Of a DNA stretch of 64,000 nucleotides, positions 17,400 to 29,807 are shown in pieces. The stretch covers positions 310,001-374,000 of the forward strand of contig NZ_FWFD01000008.1 of the NCBI RefSeq assembly GCF_900163795.1, read 5' to 3'. The notes under the pieces were generated by a model. The model was given only the letters and a program-made list of their open reading frames with translations, was not told where the DNA came from and did no database searches. The position numbers were made by a program, and so were the translations under genes. Each line of letters starts with the position of its first letter. The first letter of the stretch is position 1. Source of the DNA: Vagococcus fluvialis bH819. GTDB taxonomy: Bacteria > Bacillota > Bacilli > Lactobacillales > Vagococcaceae.

Positions 17400-20000
17400 T
17401 TAAGCGTTATATGAATCAATAATGATTTGTTTCAACTCACTAATTAATGGTTCTTTAGGATTAGCTGTTGTACATTGGTCTTCATACGCAAGTTCTGCCA
17501 TACGATCAACTGTACTGTCTAAAGTTTCTTGACTCAAACCTTGTGCTTTAAGGTTCATTTCAATACCAACACGTTTACCTAATTCATCCACTTCTGTTGC
17601 TAAGGCTTCTACTAATTCAGCCGTTGTATTTCCTTTAAGCCCTAAGAATTTAGCGATATCTGCATAATCAGTATCTGCTCTAAAGAAATCATATTTAGGG
17701 AATAATGCATGTTTTGATGGGTCTTTTGCATTATAACGAATAACATGTGGTAATAAAATTGCATTAGTACGTCCATGAGGAATATTGTATTCTCCACCAA
17801 TTTTATGTGCGATTGAGTGACTTATTCCTAAGAATGCATTAGCAAACGCCATACCAGCCATTGTTGAAGCATTGTGCATTTTTTCTCTGTTTTCTAAGTT
17901 AGGATTTTTTACTGATTCTTCTAAATAATCAAATACTAATCTAATAGCTTGTAAACTCAATCCACGTGTATAATCAGAAGCCATAACAGATACATAAGAC
18001 TCTAAAGCATGAGTTAAAACATCCATACCTGTATCAGCTGTAACACTTGCAGGAACACTCATTACAAATTGAGGGTCAATGATTGCTACATTTGGTGTTA
18101 ACGCATAGTCTGCTAATGGGTATTTCACGTGTGTTTCGCTATCTGTAATTACTGCAAATGGTGTTACTTCAGCACCTGTACCAGATGTTGTTGGAATACA
18201 AACCATTTGAGATTTTTTAGCTGATTGAATTTTATAAGCACGTTTTCTAATATCTAAGAATTTTTGTTTAGCTCCAAAAAACTCTGTTTCTGGATGTTCA
18301 TAGAATAACCACATACCTTTGGCAGCATCAATTGCAGAACCACCACCGATAGCAATAATTGTATCTGGTTTGAATTTGTTAATCATTTCAGTTCCTGCAT
18401 AAACAGTGTTTGTTGAAGGGTTAGGTTCAACATCTGAGAAGATTTCGTAAGTCACTTTATTGTTACGTTTGTTTAACTCATCAATCACTTTTTGAGTATA
18501 ACCAAATTGAACCATACCTGGGTCACAAACGATGAATGCACGTTCGATGTTTTCCATTTTTTCTAAATATTGGATTGAATTTAATTCAAAATAAATTTTT
18601 TCTGGAAGTTTAAACCATTGCATATTATTTCTCCGTTTTGTTACAGTTTTTGTGTTAATTAAGTTAATTGCTGTTACGTTTTTAGATACTGAGTTTTTAC
18701 CGTAAGATCCACAACCTAATGTTAATGAAGGAATCATTTCGTTGTAGATATCACCAATCCCACCTTGTGCTGCTGGTGAGTTGATTAAGATACGACAAGC
18801 ATTCATTCTTAGACCAAATTGAATATGTAAATCTTCATCTTCCGAATGTAAAACAGCAGTATGTCCTTCTCCGCCAAGTTTTAACATTTTCTCACATAAT
18901 TCTAAACCATGTTCGCGGCTGTTAGCTTTAAACATTGCTAAAACTGGAGATAATTTTTCACGAGATAATGGGTAATCAGCACCCGCATCTTCTAATTCAG
19001 CGATTAAAATTTTAGTTCCTTCTGGAACGTTAATACCAGCATCTTTTGCAATTGATACTGCAGAATGACCAACAATTGCTGGGTTAACAGCTGTTTTAGC
19101 TTCGTTCATAACTGCTTTTTCTAATTTAGCTAATTCATTTGCTTTAACAATGTATACTTGATGAGCTTCAAATTCAGCTTTCACTGCATCATAAACTTCA
19201 GCATCAACAATTACACCTTGTTCAGAAGCACAAATCATACCATTATCAAATGATTTCGAAATAATTAAATCATTTACAGCACGTTTGATTCTTGCTGTTT
19301 TTTCAACATAAGCTGGTGTATTACCAGGTCCAACGCCAAGTGCTGGTTTACCAGTAGAGTATGCTGCTTTGACCATTGCAGAACCACCAGTTGCTAATAC
19401 AATTGCCACACCTTCATGATTCATTAATGTGTTTGTTCCTTCGATTGAAGGTTGTTCAACCCATTGAACACAGTTTTCAGGTGCGCCAGCTGCTACTGCT
19501 GCATCACGAACGATACGAGCTGCTGCTGCTGAACATTTTTGTGCGCTTGGATGGAAAGCGAAAATAATTGGATTACGTGTTTTGATTGAAATCATTGCTT
19601 TAAAGATAGTTGTAGATGTTGGGTTAGTTGTTGGTGTTACTCCACAAACCACACCGACTGGATCTGCAATTTCAATAATTTGTTTTTGTTTATCTTCATT
19701 AATTACGCCAACTGTTTTATCATATTTGATACTATTCCAAATACTTTCAGATGCGAACATATTTTTAATTGCTTTATCTTCATAAATCCCACGGCCAGTT
19801 TCTTCAACTGCCATTTTTGCTAAAGGCATGTGTTGATCTAAAGCTGCCATCGCCATTTGATGAACAATGTGGTCTACTTTTTCTTGATCAAAAGCTTTCA
19901 TTTCTTTTAATGCCTGATTACCTTTTACCACTAATTCATCAATTACTTGTGCCACGTTACTTTCTTGTTTCTCAACTTTTTTATCTTTTGTCTTTACCAT
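17400..20000 (-). CDS. adhE: bifunctional acetaldehyde-CoA / alcohol dehydrogenase AdhE
   Basis: 866 residues, reducing acetyl-CoA to ethanol with two NADH in fermentation. The N-terminal aldehyde dehydrogenase domain (about 1-440) contains the catalytic Cys in NGMICASEQ. The C-terminal iron alcohol dehydrogenase (about 455-866) has [10 protein letters not shown] for NAD and the iron ligands in [19 protein letters not shown]. AdhE forms spirosomes in other species. The gene is monocistronic with its own terminator, and two Rex-like boxes upstream suggest induction at high NADH/NAD. Confidence 0.97.
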   Translation of the reverse strand: MVKTKDKKVEKQESNVAQVIDELVVKGNQALKEMKAFDQEKVDHIVHQMAMAALDQHMPLAKMAVEETGRGIYEDKAIKNMFASESIWNSIKYDKTVGVINEDKQKQIIEIADPVGVVCGVTPTTNPTSTTIFKAMISIKTRNPIIFAFHPSAQKCSAAAARIVRDAAVAAGAPENCVQWVEQPSIEGTNTLMNHEGVAIVLATGGSAMVKAAYSTGKPALGVGPGNTPAYVEKTARIKRAVNDLIISKSFDNGMICASEQGVIVDAEVYDAVKAEFEAHQVYIVKANELAKLEKAVMNEAKTAVNPAIVGHSAVSIAKDAGINVPEGTKILIAELEDAGADYPLSREKLSPVLAMFKANSREHGLELCEKMLKLGGEGHTAVLHSEDEDLHIQFGLRMNACRILINSPAAQGGIGDIYNEMIPSLTLGCGSYGKNSVSKNVTAINLINTKTVTKRRNNMQWFKLPEKIYFELNSIQYLEKMENIERAFIVCDPGMVQFGYTQKVIDELNKRNNKVTYEIFSDVEPNPSTNTVYAGTEMINKFKPDTIIAIGGGSAIDAAKGMWLFYEHPETEFFGAKQKFLDIRKRAYKIQSAKKSQMVCIPTTSGTGAEVTPFAVITDSETHVKYPLADYALTPNVAIIDPQFVMSVPASVTADTGMDVLTHALESYVSVMASDYTRGLSLQAIRLVFDYLEESVKNPNLENREKMHNASTMAGMAFANAFLGISHSIAHKIGGEYNIPHGRTNAILLPHVIRYNAKDPSKHALFPKYDFFRADTDYADIAKFLGLKGNTTAELVEALATEVDELGKRVGIEMNLKAQGLSQETLDSTVDRMAELAYEDQCTTANPKEPLISELKQIIIDSYNA

Positions 20001-20019
20001 AATAGCCTCCTGAAATAAT

Positions 20020-20094
20020 TTGTTATTTACTTCACAAATGTAACATACATCATTTTTTCATAATTGTAAATACTTTTTGTGATTTTTTTCACTT
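20020..20094 (-). promoter_or_regulatory. two Rex-like operators upstream of adhE
   Basis: TTGTTATTTACTTCACAA at 20020-20037 and TTGTGATTTTTTTCACTT at 20077-20094 match the Rex pattern TTGTGA-N6-TCACAA with one and two mismatches. The redox regulator Rex controls adhE in many Firmicutes. The rest of the 336-base gap 20001-20336 is AT-rich with no further gene. Confidence 0.7.
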
Positions 20095-20336
20095 TATTTT
20101 TAAATTAACTCTCAATATTGTTAAAATACACTTTCCATCATGAACCACACCATTATTTTTTTATTTCAACCTAAAACATTGATACCATTTTCACATTTAT
20201 CAATAAGCACATTTTCATAAAAAAGATTGCTTCTGATTACCCCACTATTAAATATGATTGACTCATCCTCTCTTCAAATTTATACTTCTTTTATAAATAA
20301 AGGTCGTATTTTTCAAAAAAAGGAAGGAACTAACAA

Positions 20337-20753
20337 ATGAATAAAAAAATTATTTTGTTCCCACTATTTATGTTTATCTTTTGCTTATTGATGTACAAGA
20401 TTTTAGTAGAAACACCTGTTGATAGTTTCAATAATCAAAACAAAGAACTTTTAATTACTCAATCCACAGAAAATTCTACTGATATAGTCATTACTAATTC
20501 TTCAAGTCGTCGTTTAATTTGGGAAACCTCTAAAACAGAAGTAATGACACAATCGAAAAATAAATGGCTACCTGTAGAAACAATTTTACCCAAAGTAATC
20601 ATTAAAGAATATATTGATAGCGGTGCTACCTCTATCTTTCCTTTACAAGACTACATAACTAATAATAGTGCAGAAAATTACAAACTAGTCTTTTTCTTTT
20701 CATATGACAACGAACCAGAATTCTCATATGAATTTGAACTAAAGATTCCATAA
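20337..20753 (+). CDS. hypothetical membrane-anchored or exported protein
   Basis: 138 residues, not recognised. One N-terminal hydrophobic segment (IILFPLFMFIFCLLMYKILV, residues 5-24) is followed by an extracellular part of about 110 residues with alternating polar and hydrophobic residues (ELLITQSTENSTDIVITNSS, YKLVFFFSYDN), suggesting a small beta-sandwich. Ribosome site AAGGAAGGAA lies before the ATG. It stands alone between adhE (divergent) and yajC (convergent). Confidence 0.7.
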   Translation: MNKKIILFPLFMFIFCLLMYKILVETPVDSFNNQNKELLITQSTENSTDIVITNSSSRRLIWETSKTEVMTQSKNKWLPVETILPKVIIKEYIDSGATSIFPLQDYITNNSAENYKLVFFFSYDNEPEFSYEFELKIP

Positions 20754-20763
20754 AAATATCTCA

Positions 20764-20812
20764 ATAAAAAAACAAACGGACTACTTTTATAAGCAATTCG
20801 TTTGTTTTTAAT
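20764..20812. terminator. bidirectional terminator
   Basis: Arms AAAAACAAACG and CGTTTGTTTTT around a 20-base loop, between the converging hypothetical gene and yajC. Confidence 0.75.
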
Positions 20813-20825
20813 TTGAAAGAAAATC

Positions 20826-21182
20826 TTATTGATTCTCTTTTTCTGTTTCTTCTTTAGTTTCGATAACTTCTGCTTCAATTACTTCTTCTACCTCAACTGG
20901 TGCTACAGGAGCAGTTCCTGTTGAAGGTGTCACCGTTTTAATTGCAGCACGTTCAAATTCTAAATAAATACCTTCACAGTCAATTGTTACAGTTCCTTTG
21001 TCTGTGTTTAATTCATGAACCACACCGTATAACCCACCAATAGTTATAACATCATCACCAAGTTTCATGCTGTTTAAAACTTCTTGGCGTTGATTTTGTT
21101 GTTTCTTTTGTGAACGTGTCATGAAAAACATCATCCCACCGATAATAATTAACGGAAATAAAAATCCTAATCCACCTTGCAT
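20826..21182 (-). CDS. yajC: preprotein translocase accessory protein YajC
   Basis: 118 residues: one N-terminal membrane helix (LGFLFPLIIIGGMMFFM), a basic SQKKQQNQRQ stretch, then the conserved GDDVITIGGLYGVV. The Glu-rich C-terminal tail is common in this order. It accompanies SecDF at the membrane. It is downstream of tgt, the usual queA-tgt-yajC order. Confidence 0.95.
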   Translation of the reverse strand: MQGGLGFLFPLIIIGGMMFFMTRSQKKQQNQRQEVLNSMKLGDDVITIGGLYGVVHELNTDKGTVTIDCEGIYLEFERAAIKTVTPSTGTAPVAPVEVEEVIEAEVIETKEETEKENQ

Positions 21183-21265
21183 TTAATCTACCTCGTTTTC
21201 TTTTTATAAGTCACTACTAACTTTATCAAATTTTATTAGATTACACTAGTTTAATTTATGAATTT

Positions 21266-23469
<2,204 letters not shown>

Positions 23470-23552
23470 CTGTTCCTTTCTATATCTTCCTGTTGTATTT
23501 TAACATCTTTAGTTGAAAAGAAAAAGCGTTCTTATTTTATATAAAATAGCTA

Positions 23553-23596
23553 AGAAAAAGAGATTCAGCAGTTTTCCCACTTAAATCTCTTTTTTA
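23553..23596 (-). terminator. terminator after ruvAB
   Basis: Arms AAAAAGAGATT and AAATCTCTTTTTT around a 16-base loop, directly after the ruvB stop. Confidence 0.75.
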
Positions 23597-24604
23597 TTTA
23601 TCTGGATAACTAAATCCTAAATGATCATAACCAAACTCGGTCACTACACGACCTCGCTGAGTTCTTTTGATAAAGCCTTTTTGAATTAAATACGGTTCGT
23701 ACATATCTTCTACCGTTTCAGTTTCTTCACTAATGTTCACAGCAATAGTAGTCAACCCTACTGGTCCACCATTATAAAGCTCAATCATCGTTTTCAGTAT
23801 TTTTTGATCCACGTAATCCAAGCCTTTATGATCTACTTGAAGCATTTTCAAAGCCTCGTCTGCTACATATTCATCAATTTTTCCGTCACTTTCAACTTGC
23901 GCAAAATCACGGACACGTTTTAATAACCTATTCGCAATTCGAGGCGTTCCTCTTGAACGCCTCGCAATCTCAAATGCCCCTGTCTCTATAATCTCTGTCG
24001 CAAAAATATCTGCTGAACGTAAGACAATTTCTTTTAGATCCTGATCTTCATAATATTCCATGTGACAAATAATCCCAAAACGATCTCTTAATGGAGCTGA
24101 TAACATTCCTGCTCGAGTTGTTGCTCCTACTAATGTAAAAGGGGGTAATGGGAAATGAACAGGATGGGCAGTTGGACCTTGGCCAACGATGATATCCACA
24201 AAAAAATCTTCCATCGCTGAATACAGTAGTTCTTCTGCCACTCGAGGTAAACGGTGAATTTCGTCAATAAACAATACATCTCCTGGCTCTAGTTCATTTA
24301 AAATAGCCACTAAATCACCTGGTTTTTCAATCGCAGGTCCACTTGTCGTTTTGATACTAACTTCCATTTCATTAGCGATTACCATTGCCATCGTCGTTTT
24401 CCCTAACCCTGGTGGACCATACAAAAGAACATGATCTAAAGATTCTTCTCTTTGCTTGGCTGCTTTGATATAAATTTCTAACTCTCTTTTCACTTTTTCT
24501 TGTCCGATATACTGAGATAAATATTGAGGGCGAAGAGATTTTTCAAAAGAATCTTCTGTTTCATTTATATCAGCAGATAACAAACGATTTTCTTCTTCGT
24601 TCAA
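23594..24604 (-). CDS. ruvB: Holliday junction branch migration helicase RuvB
   Basis: 336 residues, AAA+ ATPase that drives branch migration with Ruv[18 protein letters not shown], Walker [13 protein letters not shown] (about residue 62), Walker [11 protein letters not shown], sensor GATTRAGML and the C-terminal winged helix ending [16 protein letters not shown] are present. It lies 12 bases after ruvA. Confidence 0.98.
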   Translation of the reverse strand: MNEEENRLLSADINETEDSFEKSLRPQYLSQYIGQEKVKRELEIYIKAAKQREESLDHVLLYGPPGLGKTTMAMVIANEMEVSIKTTSGPAIEKPGDLVAILNELEPGDVLFIDEIHRLPRVAEELLYSAMEDFFVDIIVGQGPTAHPVHFPLPPFTLVGATTRAGMLSAPLRDRFGIICHMEYYEDQDLKEIVLRSADIFATEIIETGAFEIARRSRGTPRIANRLLKRVRDFAQVESDGKIDEYVADEALKMLQVDHKGLDYVDQKILKTMIELYNGGPVGLTTIAVNISEETETVEDMYEPYLIQKGFIKRTQRGRVVTEFGYDHLGFSYPDK

Positions 24605-24616
24605 ACTGATTCCCCC

Positions 24617-25234
24617 TTATTTTTTCATAAGTAATTTCAAACCAAATCTTAAAATTTCATCTGTTGCTTTACCTGTCATCGTTTCAAGCTCACCTTTAAT
24701 ACGTTTGATTTCTCTTTCGGAGTATCCTAAAGCTTTTAGTGCTTCGATTGCTTCATATAGGGAACTATCATCAATCGTGCTAAATAAATCATCTTGTTTA
24801 CTATAAACTTGCTTCGCTTCACCTGTAATCTCTAATTCATCTAGTTTCCCTTTTAGGTCTAAGACCATTTGTTGGGCTGTTTTTTTACCCACACCAGGAA
24901 ATTTAGTTAAGTATTTAGCATCTTCGTTTTCAATGGCACTCACTAAACCGGCATGATCATCTAGAGCCATAATTGCCAAGCCACTCTTTGGACCGATTCC
25001 AGAGACGCTGATTAATTTTAAGAACAACTGCTTCTCTTCTAACCCTGAGAAACCATATAACACGTGGGCATCATCTCTAATAACTTGGTGTAAATAAACG
25101 ACCACTTCTTTTTCTAATTGAGCTGAGTAACGAAATGGATTCGCCACAGCTATTTGATACCCTATGTTATTTGTCTCAATTACTATATAATACGGACTCA
25201 CATAAGTGACCGTTCCTTTAATGTATTCGTACAC
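24617..25234 (-). CDS. ruvA: Holliday junction DNA-binding protein RuvA
   Basis: 205 residues from GTG 25234, preceded by GGTGGAG; the earlier GTG at 25252 lies in front of that ribosome site and would add an atypical MEGGEK leader. The N-terminus [20 protein letters not shown] is the OB domain, and [10 protein letters not shown] and [19 protein letters not shown] are the helix-hairpin-helix motifs that bind the junction. The C-terminal domain III binds RuvB. First gene of ruvAB. Confidence 0.96.
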   Translation of the reverse strand: MYEYIKGTVTYVSPYYIVIETNNIGYQIAVANPFRYSAQLEKEVVVYLHQVIRDDAHVLYGFSGLEEKQLFLKLISVSGIGPKSGLAIMALDDHAGLVSAIENEDAKYLTKFPGVGKKTAQQMVLDLKGKLDELEITGEAKQVYSKQDDLFSTIDDSSLYEAIEALKALGYSEREIKRIKGELETMTGKATDEILRFGLKLLMKK

Positions 25235-25252
25235 TTTTTCTCCACCTTCCAC

Positions 25253-25645
25253 GTACGCATGTTCCCTTAGATTGTAACATAATTTTTAGTGGTATGGGAT
25301 ATGAATAATCTATGAACCGTTCAAAATAAAGATATTTCCGTTAATTATATTAAGAAAGTCGCATTCTGTATAGAGGAAACTCTTATTTCAACTAATTTCC
25401 AACCTCTATTATTTAGATTAGCTAATTTTTTTATCGTTTACACAGTATTTATAAATAACGCTCTAATCTAAGTTGTTCTTTTACCATTTCACTAAATCAA
25501 AAAGATAGAAATTCCTATTTAAAAGAATTCTTATTTTGAATATTAGGTATACCAATTAGAATTCACAATCTCGCAGGCTACAACCGTTGGTAAGTCTACA
25601 GCTCGGTCTAATATCTAATTATGTAAAGCAAGGAGTTAAATAACT
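25253..25645. other. 393-base region without intact gene
   Basis: AT-rich, no promoter-gene pair seen. On the minus strand 25543-25614 there is a short open stretch (ILDRAVDLPTVVACEIVNSN, then Trp-Tyr-Thr and stop) that reads like the tail of a lost gene, in a locally GC-richer patch. With the truncated subtilase nearby, the whole area looks like a rearrangement scar. Confidence 0.4.
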
Positions 25646-26050
25646 TTAGGGGCCGAATCCATATGTCAAAATGATAAACGGATAATATAAAATAATCCCA
25701 ATACAAATAATAAAAATATTAATCCCTATTCTTATTAGAAGACTAATAGTATTTTTTTTAAGCTTTTGATTAATTATTAAAATAAAGGGGATACAACCTA
25801 ATATATAATATAAAGTTAATCCGTATGCAAATAGATCATAATTTGAATACTTCATACTTGCCAATTGGAATGCCATAAAAAAATAAAATATTAAAAAAAG
25901 AATTTGTACTATTATTGAATAATATTTTAATATATTTAAATATCTATTGTCTTTACAAATCTTGTAAATTAAAATACAGTAAACTAATGAGAGAATAGGT
26001 AAATACCATCTGTTAAGAATTATGAGTTTTATAAATTCCATAATATTCAT
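25646..26050 (-). CDS. hypothetical four-helix membrane protein
   Basis: 134 residues, not recognised. Four hydrophobic segments (about 12-29, 41-66, 74-95, 101-128) cover nearly the whole protein; there is no soluble domain. Very AT-rich (many ATA/AAT codons) compared with the neighbouring ruvAB and msrB genes. Ribosome site AAAAGGGGATG overlaps the upstream side of the start. It is likely an accessory gene, possibly the remains of a peptide-bacteriocin or immunity locus, which is only a guess. Confidence 0.55.
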   Translation of the reverse strand: MNIMEFIKLIILNRWYLPILSLVYCILIYKICKDNRYLNILKYYSIIVQILFLIFYFFMAFQLASMKYSNYDLFAYGLTLYYILGCIPFILIINQKLKKNTISLLIRIGINIFIICIGIILYYPFIILTYGFGP

Positions 26051-26128
26051 CCCCTTTTAAGTATATAATACAATATTTTAAAAACATTATAAACACTTTA
26101 CGATCATCAAAGCTATATATTGTTTATT

Positions 26129-26183
26129 AAAAAACCAAAAATCCCCCTTATTAACTATTAATAAGGGGGATTTTTGGTTTTTT
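26129..26183. terminator. very long perfect hairpin, terminator-like
   Basis: 26-base perfect arms with a 3-base CTA loop. The core is CCAAAAATCCCCCTTATTAA against its exact complement, ending in A6 and T7. It works as a terminator in both directions by form, yet no gene points into it from either side: the left gene starts at 26050 on minus and the truncated subtilase runs away on plus. Confidence 0.85.
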
Positions 26184-26216
26184 TGCTTTTTAACTTGTTC
26201 TAAAGCATGATCGTAA

Positions 26217-26666
26217 TATAATGAAAAACTCTATGCACTCATTAGAGAATTGAGAAATATGGGAACTTTAGTTGTTGCATCATCGGGAAATTATGGTGAT
26301 GCTGATGATGAAACTGAGGAAATAAATTATCCTGGTATTTTTTGTGAAACCATACAAATTGGATCAGTATCTGAAAATTTTTCACCAAGTAATTTTTCAA
26401 ATTCAAATATAAATCTTAATTATGTAACCCCTGGTGAAAATATTATTAGTAATTCAATTAAGACCAATCAAGAGTTTATCTCAATGACCGGAACGTCAAT
26501 GGCAACTGCTGTAGCTACAGGTATTTTAGGTTTATATATTGATCGAGAGAAAACCAATAACAGTTTTAAAAATATTGATATTATTTTAAAACTTGTAGAA
26601 GAAAATACATTATTATTAAGTGATAAAAAAAGACAATTTGGTTTTGGATTATTACAATTTAAATAG
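26217..26666 (+). pseudogene. truncated subtilisin-like serine protease (S8), C-terminal half
   Basis: The frame after a TAA at 26214 reads NEKLYALIRELRNMGTLVVA, then SSGNYGD with the oxyanion Asn, then a substrate region and MTGTSMATAVATGILGL with the catalytic Ser. The Asp and His parts of the triad, signal or propeptide are missing, so about the first half of the protease domain is lost. A TTG at 26250 could start a 138-residue piece but it would be inactive. Resembles small S8 proteases of lantibiotic (LanP-like) or intracellular type. AT-rich, probably a remnant of an acquired cluster. Confidence 0.8.
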
Positions 26667-26767
26667 CTATTTCATTACTAATTTATGCTTTTTTTTTAAA
26701 TATCAACTAAGGATAATTGGCTTTTATGTAAACCTAGAGCTATTTAAATGTTTCATTTAGTTATTTA

Positions 26768-26803
26768 ACAAAAGCCCTCAGAATCGATTCTGAGGGCTTT
26801 TCG
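26768..26803. terminator. terminator between subtilase remnant and msrB
   Basis: 32-base palindrome AAAAGCCCTCAGAA-TCGA-TTCTGAGGGCTTTT, able to stop transcription from both sides. Confidence 0.9.
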
Positions 26804-26860
26804 TTGAGTTCAATTATCAATTGTAAACCTAAGATAAAAAGCTATTTTGTTCCACGTTTT

Positions 26861-27289
26861 TTATTCAAACAACACCAGATATTCCCCATATCCTTCTTTT
26901 TCCATTTCAGAAACAGGTATAAATCTTAATGCTGCTCCGTTAATACAGTATCTTAATCCGCCACTTTCCACTGGTCCATCTGGAAAAACATGTCCCAAAT
27001 GTGAATCAGCTTTTTGACTTCTAACTTCTGTTCGTGTCCGAACCAAACTCGTATCTTTCAATTCTTGAAGTGTTGCGATTGGTTTCGTAAATGAAGGCCA
27101 CCCGCAACCAGCATCGTATTTATCTTTTGAAGAAAATAACGCTTCTCCTTTAACAATATCCACATAAATCCCCTCGTCAGAAAACTGATCAAACTCACTA
27201 GTAAAGGGGTGTTCTGTCCCATTTTCTTGTGTCACTTGATATTGTAGTGGTGTTAATTTTTTTCTTAACTCTTCTTGATTTTTATTCAT
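26861..27289 (-). CDS. msrB: peptide-methionine (R)-S-oxide reductase MsrB
   Basis: 142 residues. Repairs the R-form of methionine sulfoxide in proteins. The catalytic Cys is in [11 protein letters not shown] and a likely resolving Cys in [19 protein letters not shown] is conserved. The zinc-binding CxxC pairs of some MsrB proteins are absent. It lies 11 bases after maf, at the end of the ymdB-ricA-mutS-mutL-maf-msrB run. Confidence 0.96.
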   Translation of the reverse strand: MNKNQEELRKKLTPLQYQVTQENGTEHPFTSEFDQFSDEGIYVDIVKGEALFSSKDKYDAGCGWPSFTKPIATLQELKDTSLVRTRTEVRSQKADSHLGHVFPDGPVESGGLRYCINGAALRFIPVSEMEKEGYGEYLVLFE

Positions 27290-27300
27290 AATAATCCTCC

Positions 27301-27855
27301 TTAAAGAATTTTTTTCAAAACTTGATGAACATAACCAATGGGGAACCCAACGATTGAATAATAATCACCCTTAATTTCCTTAACAAACAAAGCACCTTGT
27401 CCTTGTATCCCATAAGAACCTGCCTTATCACGATGCTCTCCTGTTGCCAGATAATTTTCAATATCCTCTGATTCTAAATCATAAAAATAGACATCTACAC
27501 ATTCTGTTTTTTGAAAAATTTCTGTCGGTGTTGCTATATAAACACTTGTCAATACTTGATGACATGCGCCACTTAACTGACGCAACACATCTCTAGCGTC
27601 ATCATCTGATTCAGGTTTACCCATAATTAGTTCCTCTAAAACAACTGTGGTATCACAGCCAATCACTATGTCATTTGGATAGTCCGCAACAATGACAGTT
27701 GCTTTTTCTTTAGCCATTCGTTCCACATAGTCTAAAGGTGTTTCTTCAAAAGCAACCGTTTCATCAATATCAGCCGGCTTAATTAGAAATTTTTCTACTG
27801 ATTTTTGAAGTAATTCTTTTCTCCTTGGTGAACTTGAAGCAAGTATAACAGTCAT
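27301..27855 (-). CDS. maf: Maf-type nucleoside triphosphate pyrophosphatase
   Basis: 184 residues. [13 protein letters not shown] is the N-terminal signature, and GCDTTVVL and [18 protein letters not shown] carry the catalytic Asp and the second block; [11 protein letters not shown] is near the end. The family hydrolyses dTTP, UTP and modified nucleotides and has been linked to septum control in Bacillus. It follows mutL by 12 bases, fitting a genome-upkeep operon. Confidence 0.93.
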   Translation of the reverse strand: MTVILASSSPRRKELLQKSVEKFLIKPADIDETVAFEETPLDYVERMAKEKATVIVADYPNDIVIGCDTTVVLEELIMGKPESDDDARDVLRQLSGACHQVLTSVYIATPTEIFQKTECVDVYFYDLESEDIENYLATGEHRDKAGSYGIQGQGALFVKEIKGDYYSIVGFPIGYVHQVLKKIL

Positions 27856-27867
27856 ATAGACATCTCC

Positions 27868-29784
27868 TTAATGTGGGTCTTGAATTCTCTTAAACATTTT
27901 TTCCATATCATTATTTGTAAAACGAATTAAAACAGGACGACCATGAGGACAATTAAAAGGATTCTCACAGTATTTTAAATCTTCTAATAAAGCTCTGGCT
28001 TGTTTTTCATCTAAATAATGGTTGGCTTTGATTGATCGTTTACAACTCATCATAATCGCAGTCGCTTCTCTAAATTTTGCGACACTTACTCTTCCTGTTT
28101 CTAAAAAGATATCAATCATTTCTCTAATAATACTTTCTTCCTGTCCTCTGATGTACCAAGTTGGGTGAGCCCTAACAATAAAACTATTATTTCCAAAATC
28201 CTCTAAAATAATACCGACTTCTTCAAGAACAGATAGATTTTCTTTAATTCGAATCAAATCATCAGCTGAATATTCTAGAACAATAGGAACTAACAATTCT
28301 TGAAGGTCATTCGAAACATCGCCAATTTTTTTTCTGAAATATTCATATTTAACACGCTCTTGAGCTGCGTGTTGATCAATGATAAATAAACCTTCCTGAT
28401 TTTGAGCAAAAAGATAAGTTCCATGCATCTGACCAAAGTAATCTAAATCAGGAAAGACATCTTTCTTTTCATTAGGGTTCGTCTCACTTATTGTTCTATT
28501 TATTTCTTCTGACACGTTGTCTTCTTCAACATGAAAAGAAGTTTCTTTTGTTGAAAATTGTGGTTCTTGTTTTTTTTCATAAGGTATCCATTGAGTTCCT
28601 TCAACTGACTTTGGTGGCTCGTTTTTAACATAGAAGTCTCCCGTTACTTGATCAAAAGCTAAATCAATTGGACTATTTTCTTTTTCTGGTGTCAGAATTG
28701 GTTTTCTTTCAGAAAAGTTCAAGCCTAGCTGCTCTACCTTTTCTTCTTGCTCGAGACGTTTCCTGTAAGGGACACTATCACTTGCATTCGGAATCAATAG
28801 TTGCTCACTTAACACTTCTCTAATGGCACTCCTAATCAAAACAACGAGTTCTTTTTCTTTACTGAGTCGAACTTCCTGTTTAGTTGGATGGACATTCACA
28901 TCTACTAGTAGCGGATCCATTTCGATTTGAAGGACAACCAACGGAAATCTTCCTACCATTAATTTTGATCCGTAACCTTCAACAATAGCTTTATTCAGCA
29001 CATAGTTTTTTATATAGCGGCCATTAATAATCAATGATAAATAATTACGACTTGCTCGAGTGACTTCTGGTAGAGAAATATAACCTGACAAATGAAAATC
29101 TAAATCTTCTTGGCTAATTTCTAGCATCTTTTTAGCTGTAGCTACTCCATAAATACCTGCAATAGTTTGCTTTAAATCGCCACTTCCTGTTGTCGTTAGC
29201 ATTTGATTGTCATCATGAACTAAACGAAAAGCTACATTAGGATGACTCATCGCCAATCGATTAACAATATCACCTATATTGGCTAACTCCGTCTGTAAGG
29301 TCTTCACATATTTAAGACGAGCTGGTGTGTTAAAGAATAAATTTTCAACCGTGATACTCGTTCCTTTTCTTAAAGAATGAGGTTTGTGCTCTTGTACTTT
29401 ACCACCAGATAAAAACAGATAACTACCGTCACCGATACCTGTAGATGTTTCTAGAGTCACTTCTGAAACTGAGGCAATACTTGGTAGTGCCTCTCCCCTA
29501 AAACCTAAAGATCTAATTCTAAATAAATCATCTCGGCTATGAATTTTACTTGTAGCATGACGTTTAAAGGCATTTAAAACATCATCCGACTCAATTCCCT
29601 CACCATTATCGACGATTTTTATTTTTTTCAAACCTGACTCTTCTAAAAAAATATCAATCTGTGTGCTACCAGCATCAATCGCATTTTCAACTAACTCTTT
29701 CACGACTGAAGCAGGGCGTTCAACTACCTCACCTGCAGCAATCTGATTGGCAAGCGTTTGAGATAATTCTTCAATTTTCGTCAT
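27868..29784 (-). CDS. mutL: DNA mismatch repair protein MutL
   Basis: 638 residues. The N-terminal GHKL ATPase has [33 protein letters not shown] and [10 protein letters not shown]. The C-terminal dimerisation domain keeps the endonuclease motif [12 protein letters not shown] (DQHAx2Ex4E) near residue 465, plus [10 protein letters not shown] and CPHGRP, so this is the nicking MutL type found in bacteria without MutH. The linker (about 335-440) is acidic and variable. It lies 23 bases after mutS. Confidence 0.97.
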   Translation of the reverse strand: MTKIEELSQTLANQIAAGEVVERPASVVKELVENAIDAGSTQIDIFLEESGLKKIKIVDNGEGIESDDVLNAFKRHATSKIHSRDDLFRIRSLGFRGEALPSIASVSEVTLETSTGIGDGSYLFLSGGKVQEHKPHSLRKGTSITVENLFFNTPARLKYVKTLQTELANIGDIVNRLAMSHPNVAFRLVHDDNQMLTTTGSGDLKQTIAGIYGVATAKKMLEISQEDLDFHLSGYISLPEVTRASRNYLSLIINGRYIKNYVLNKAIVEGYGSKLMVGRFPLVVLQIEMDPLLVDVNVHPTKQEVRLSKEKELVVLIRSAIREVLSEQLLIPNASDSVPYRKRLEQEEKVEQLGLNFSERKPILTPEKENSPIDLAFDQVTGDFYVKNEPPKSVEGTQWIPYEKKQEPQFSTKETSFHVEEDNVSEEINRTISETNPNEKKDVFPDLDYFGQMHGTYLFAQNQEGLFIIDQHAAQERVKYEYFRKKIGDVSNDLQELLVPIVLEYSADDLIRIKENLSVLEEVGIILEDFGNNSFIVRAHPTWYIRGQEESIIREMIDIFLETGRVSVAKFREATAIMMSCKRSIKANHYLDEKQARALLEDLKYCENPFNCPHGRPVLIRFTNNDMEKMFKRIQDPH

Positions 29785-29807
29785 GACACTTCCCTCCTAA
29801 TATTGTA

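Noticed and set aside
19376-20002. Open frames on the plus strand opposite adhE
   Set aside because: They are antisense to a highly conserved gene, have no ribosome sites, and arise from its codon bias.
25541-25640. Possible tRNA or structured RNA in the GC-richer patch before the four-helix membrane gene
   Set aside because: No cloverleaf, TTC loop or CCA end could be built; a decayed coding stretch fits better.
26250-26666. Intact small subtilase
   Set aside because: Catalytic Asp and His regions are absent and homology continues upstream of the first start codon to an in-frame stop, so it is a truncated gene.
26128-26810. CRISPR or insertion-sequence ends from the two strong palindromes
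   Set aside because: The two hairpins share no sequence, there is no transposase and no spacer-repeat pattern.
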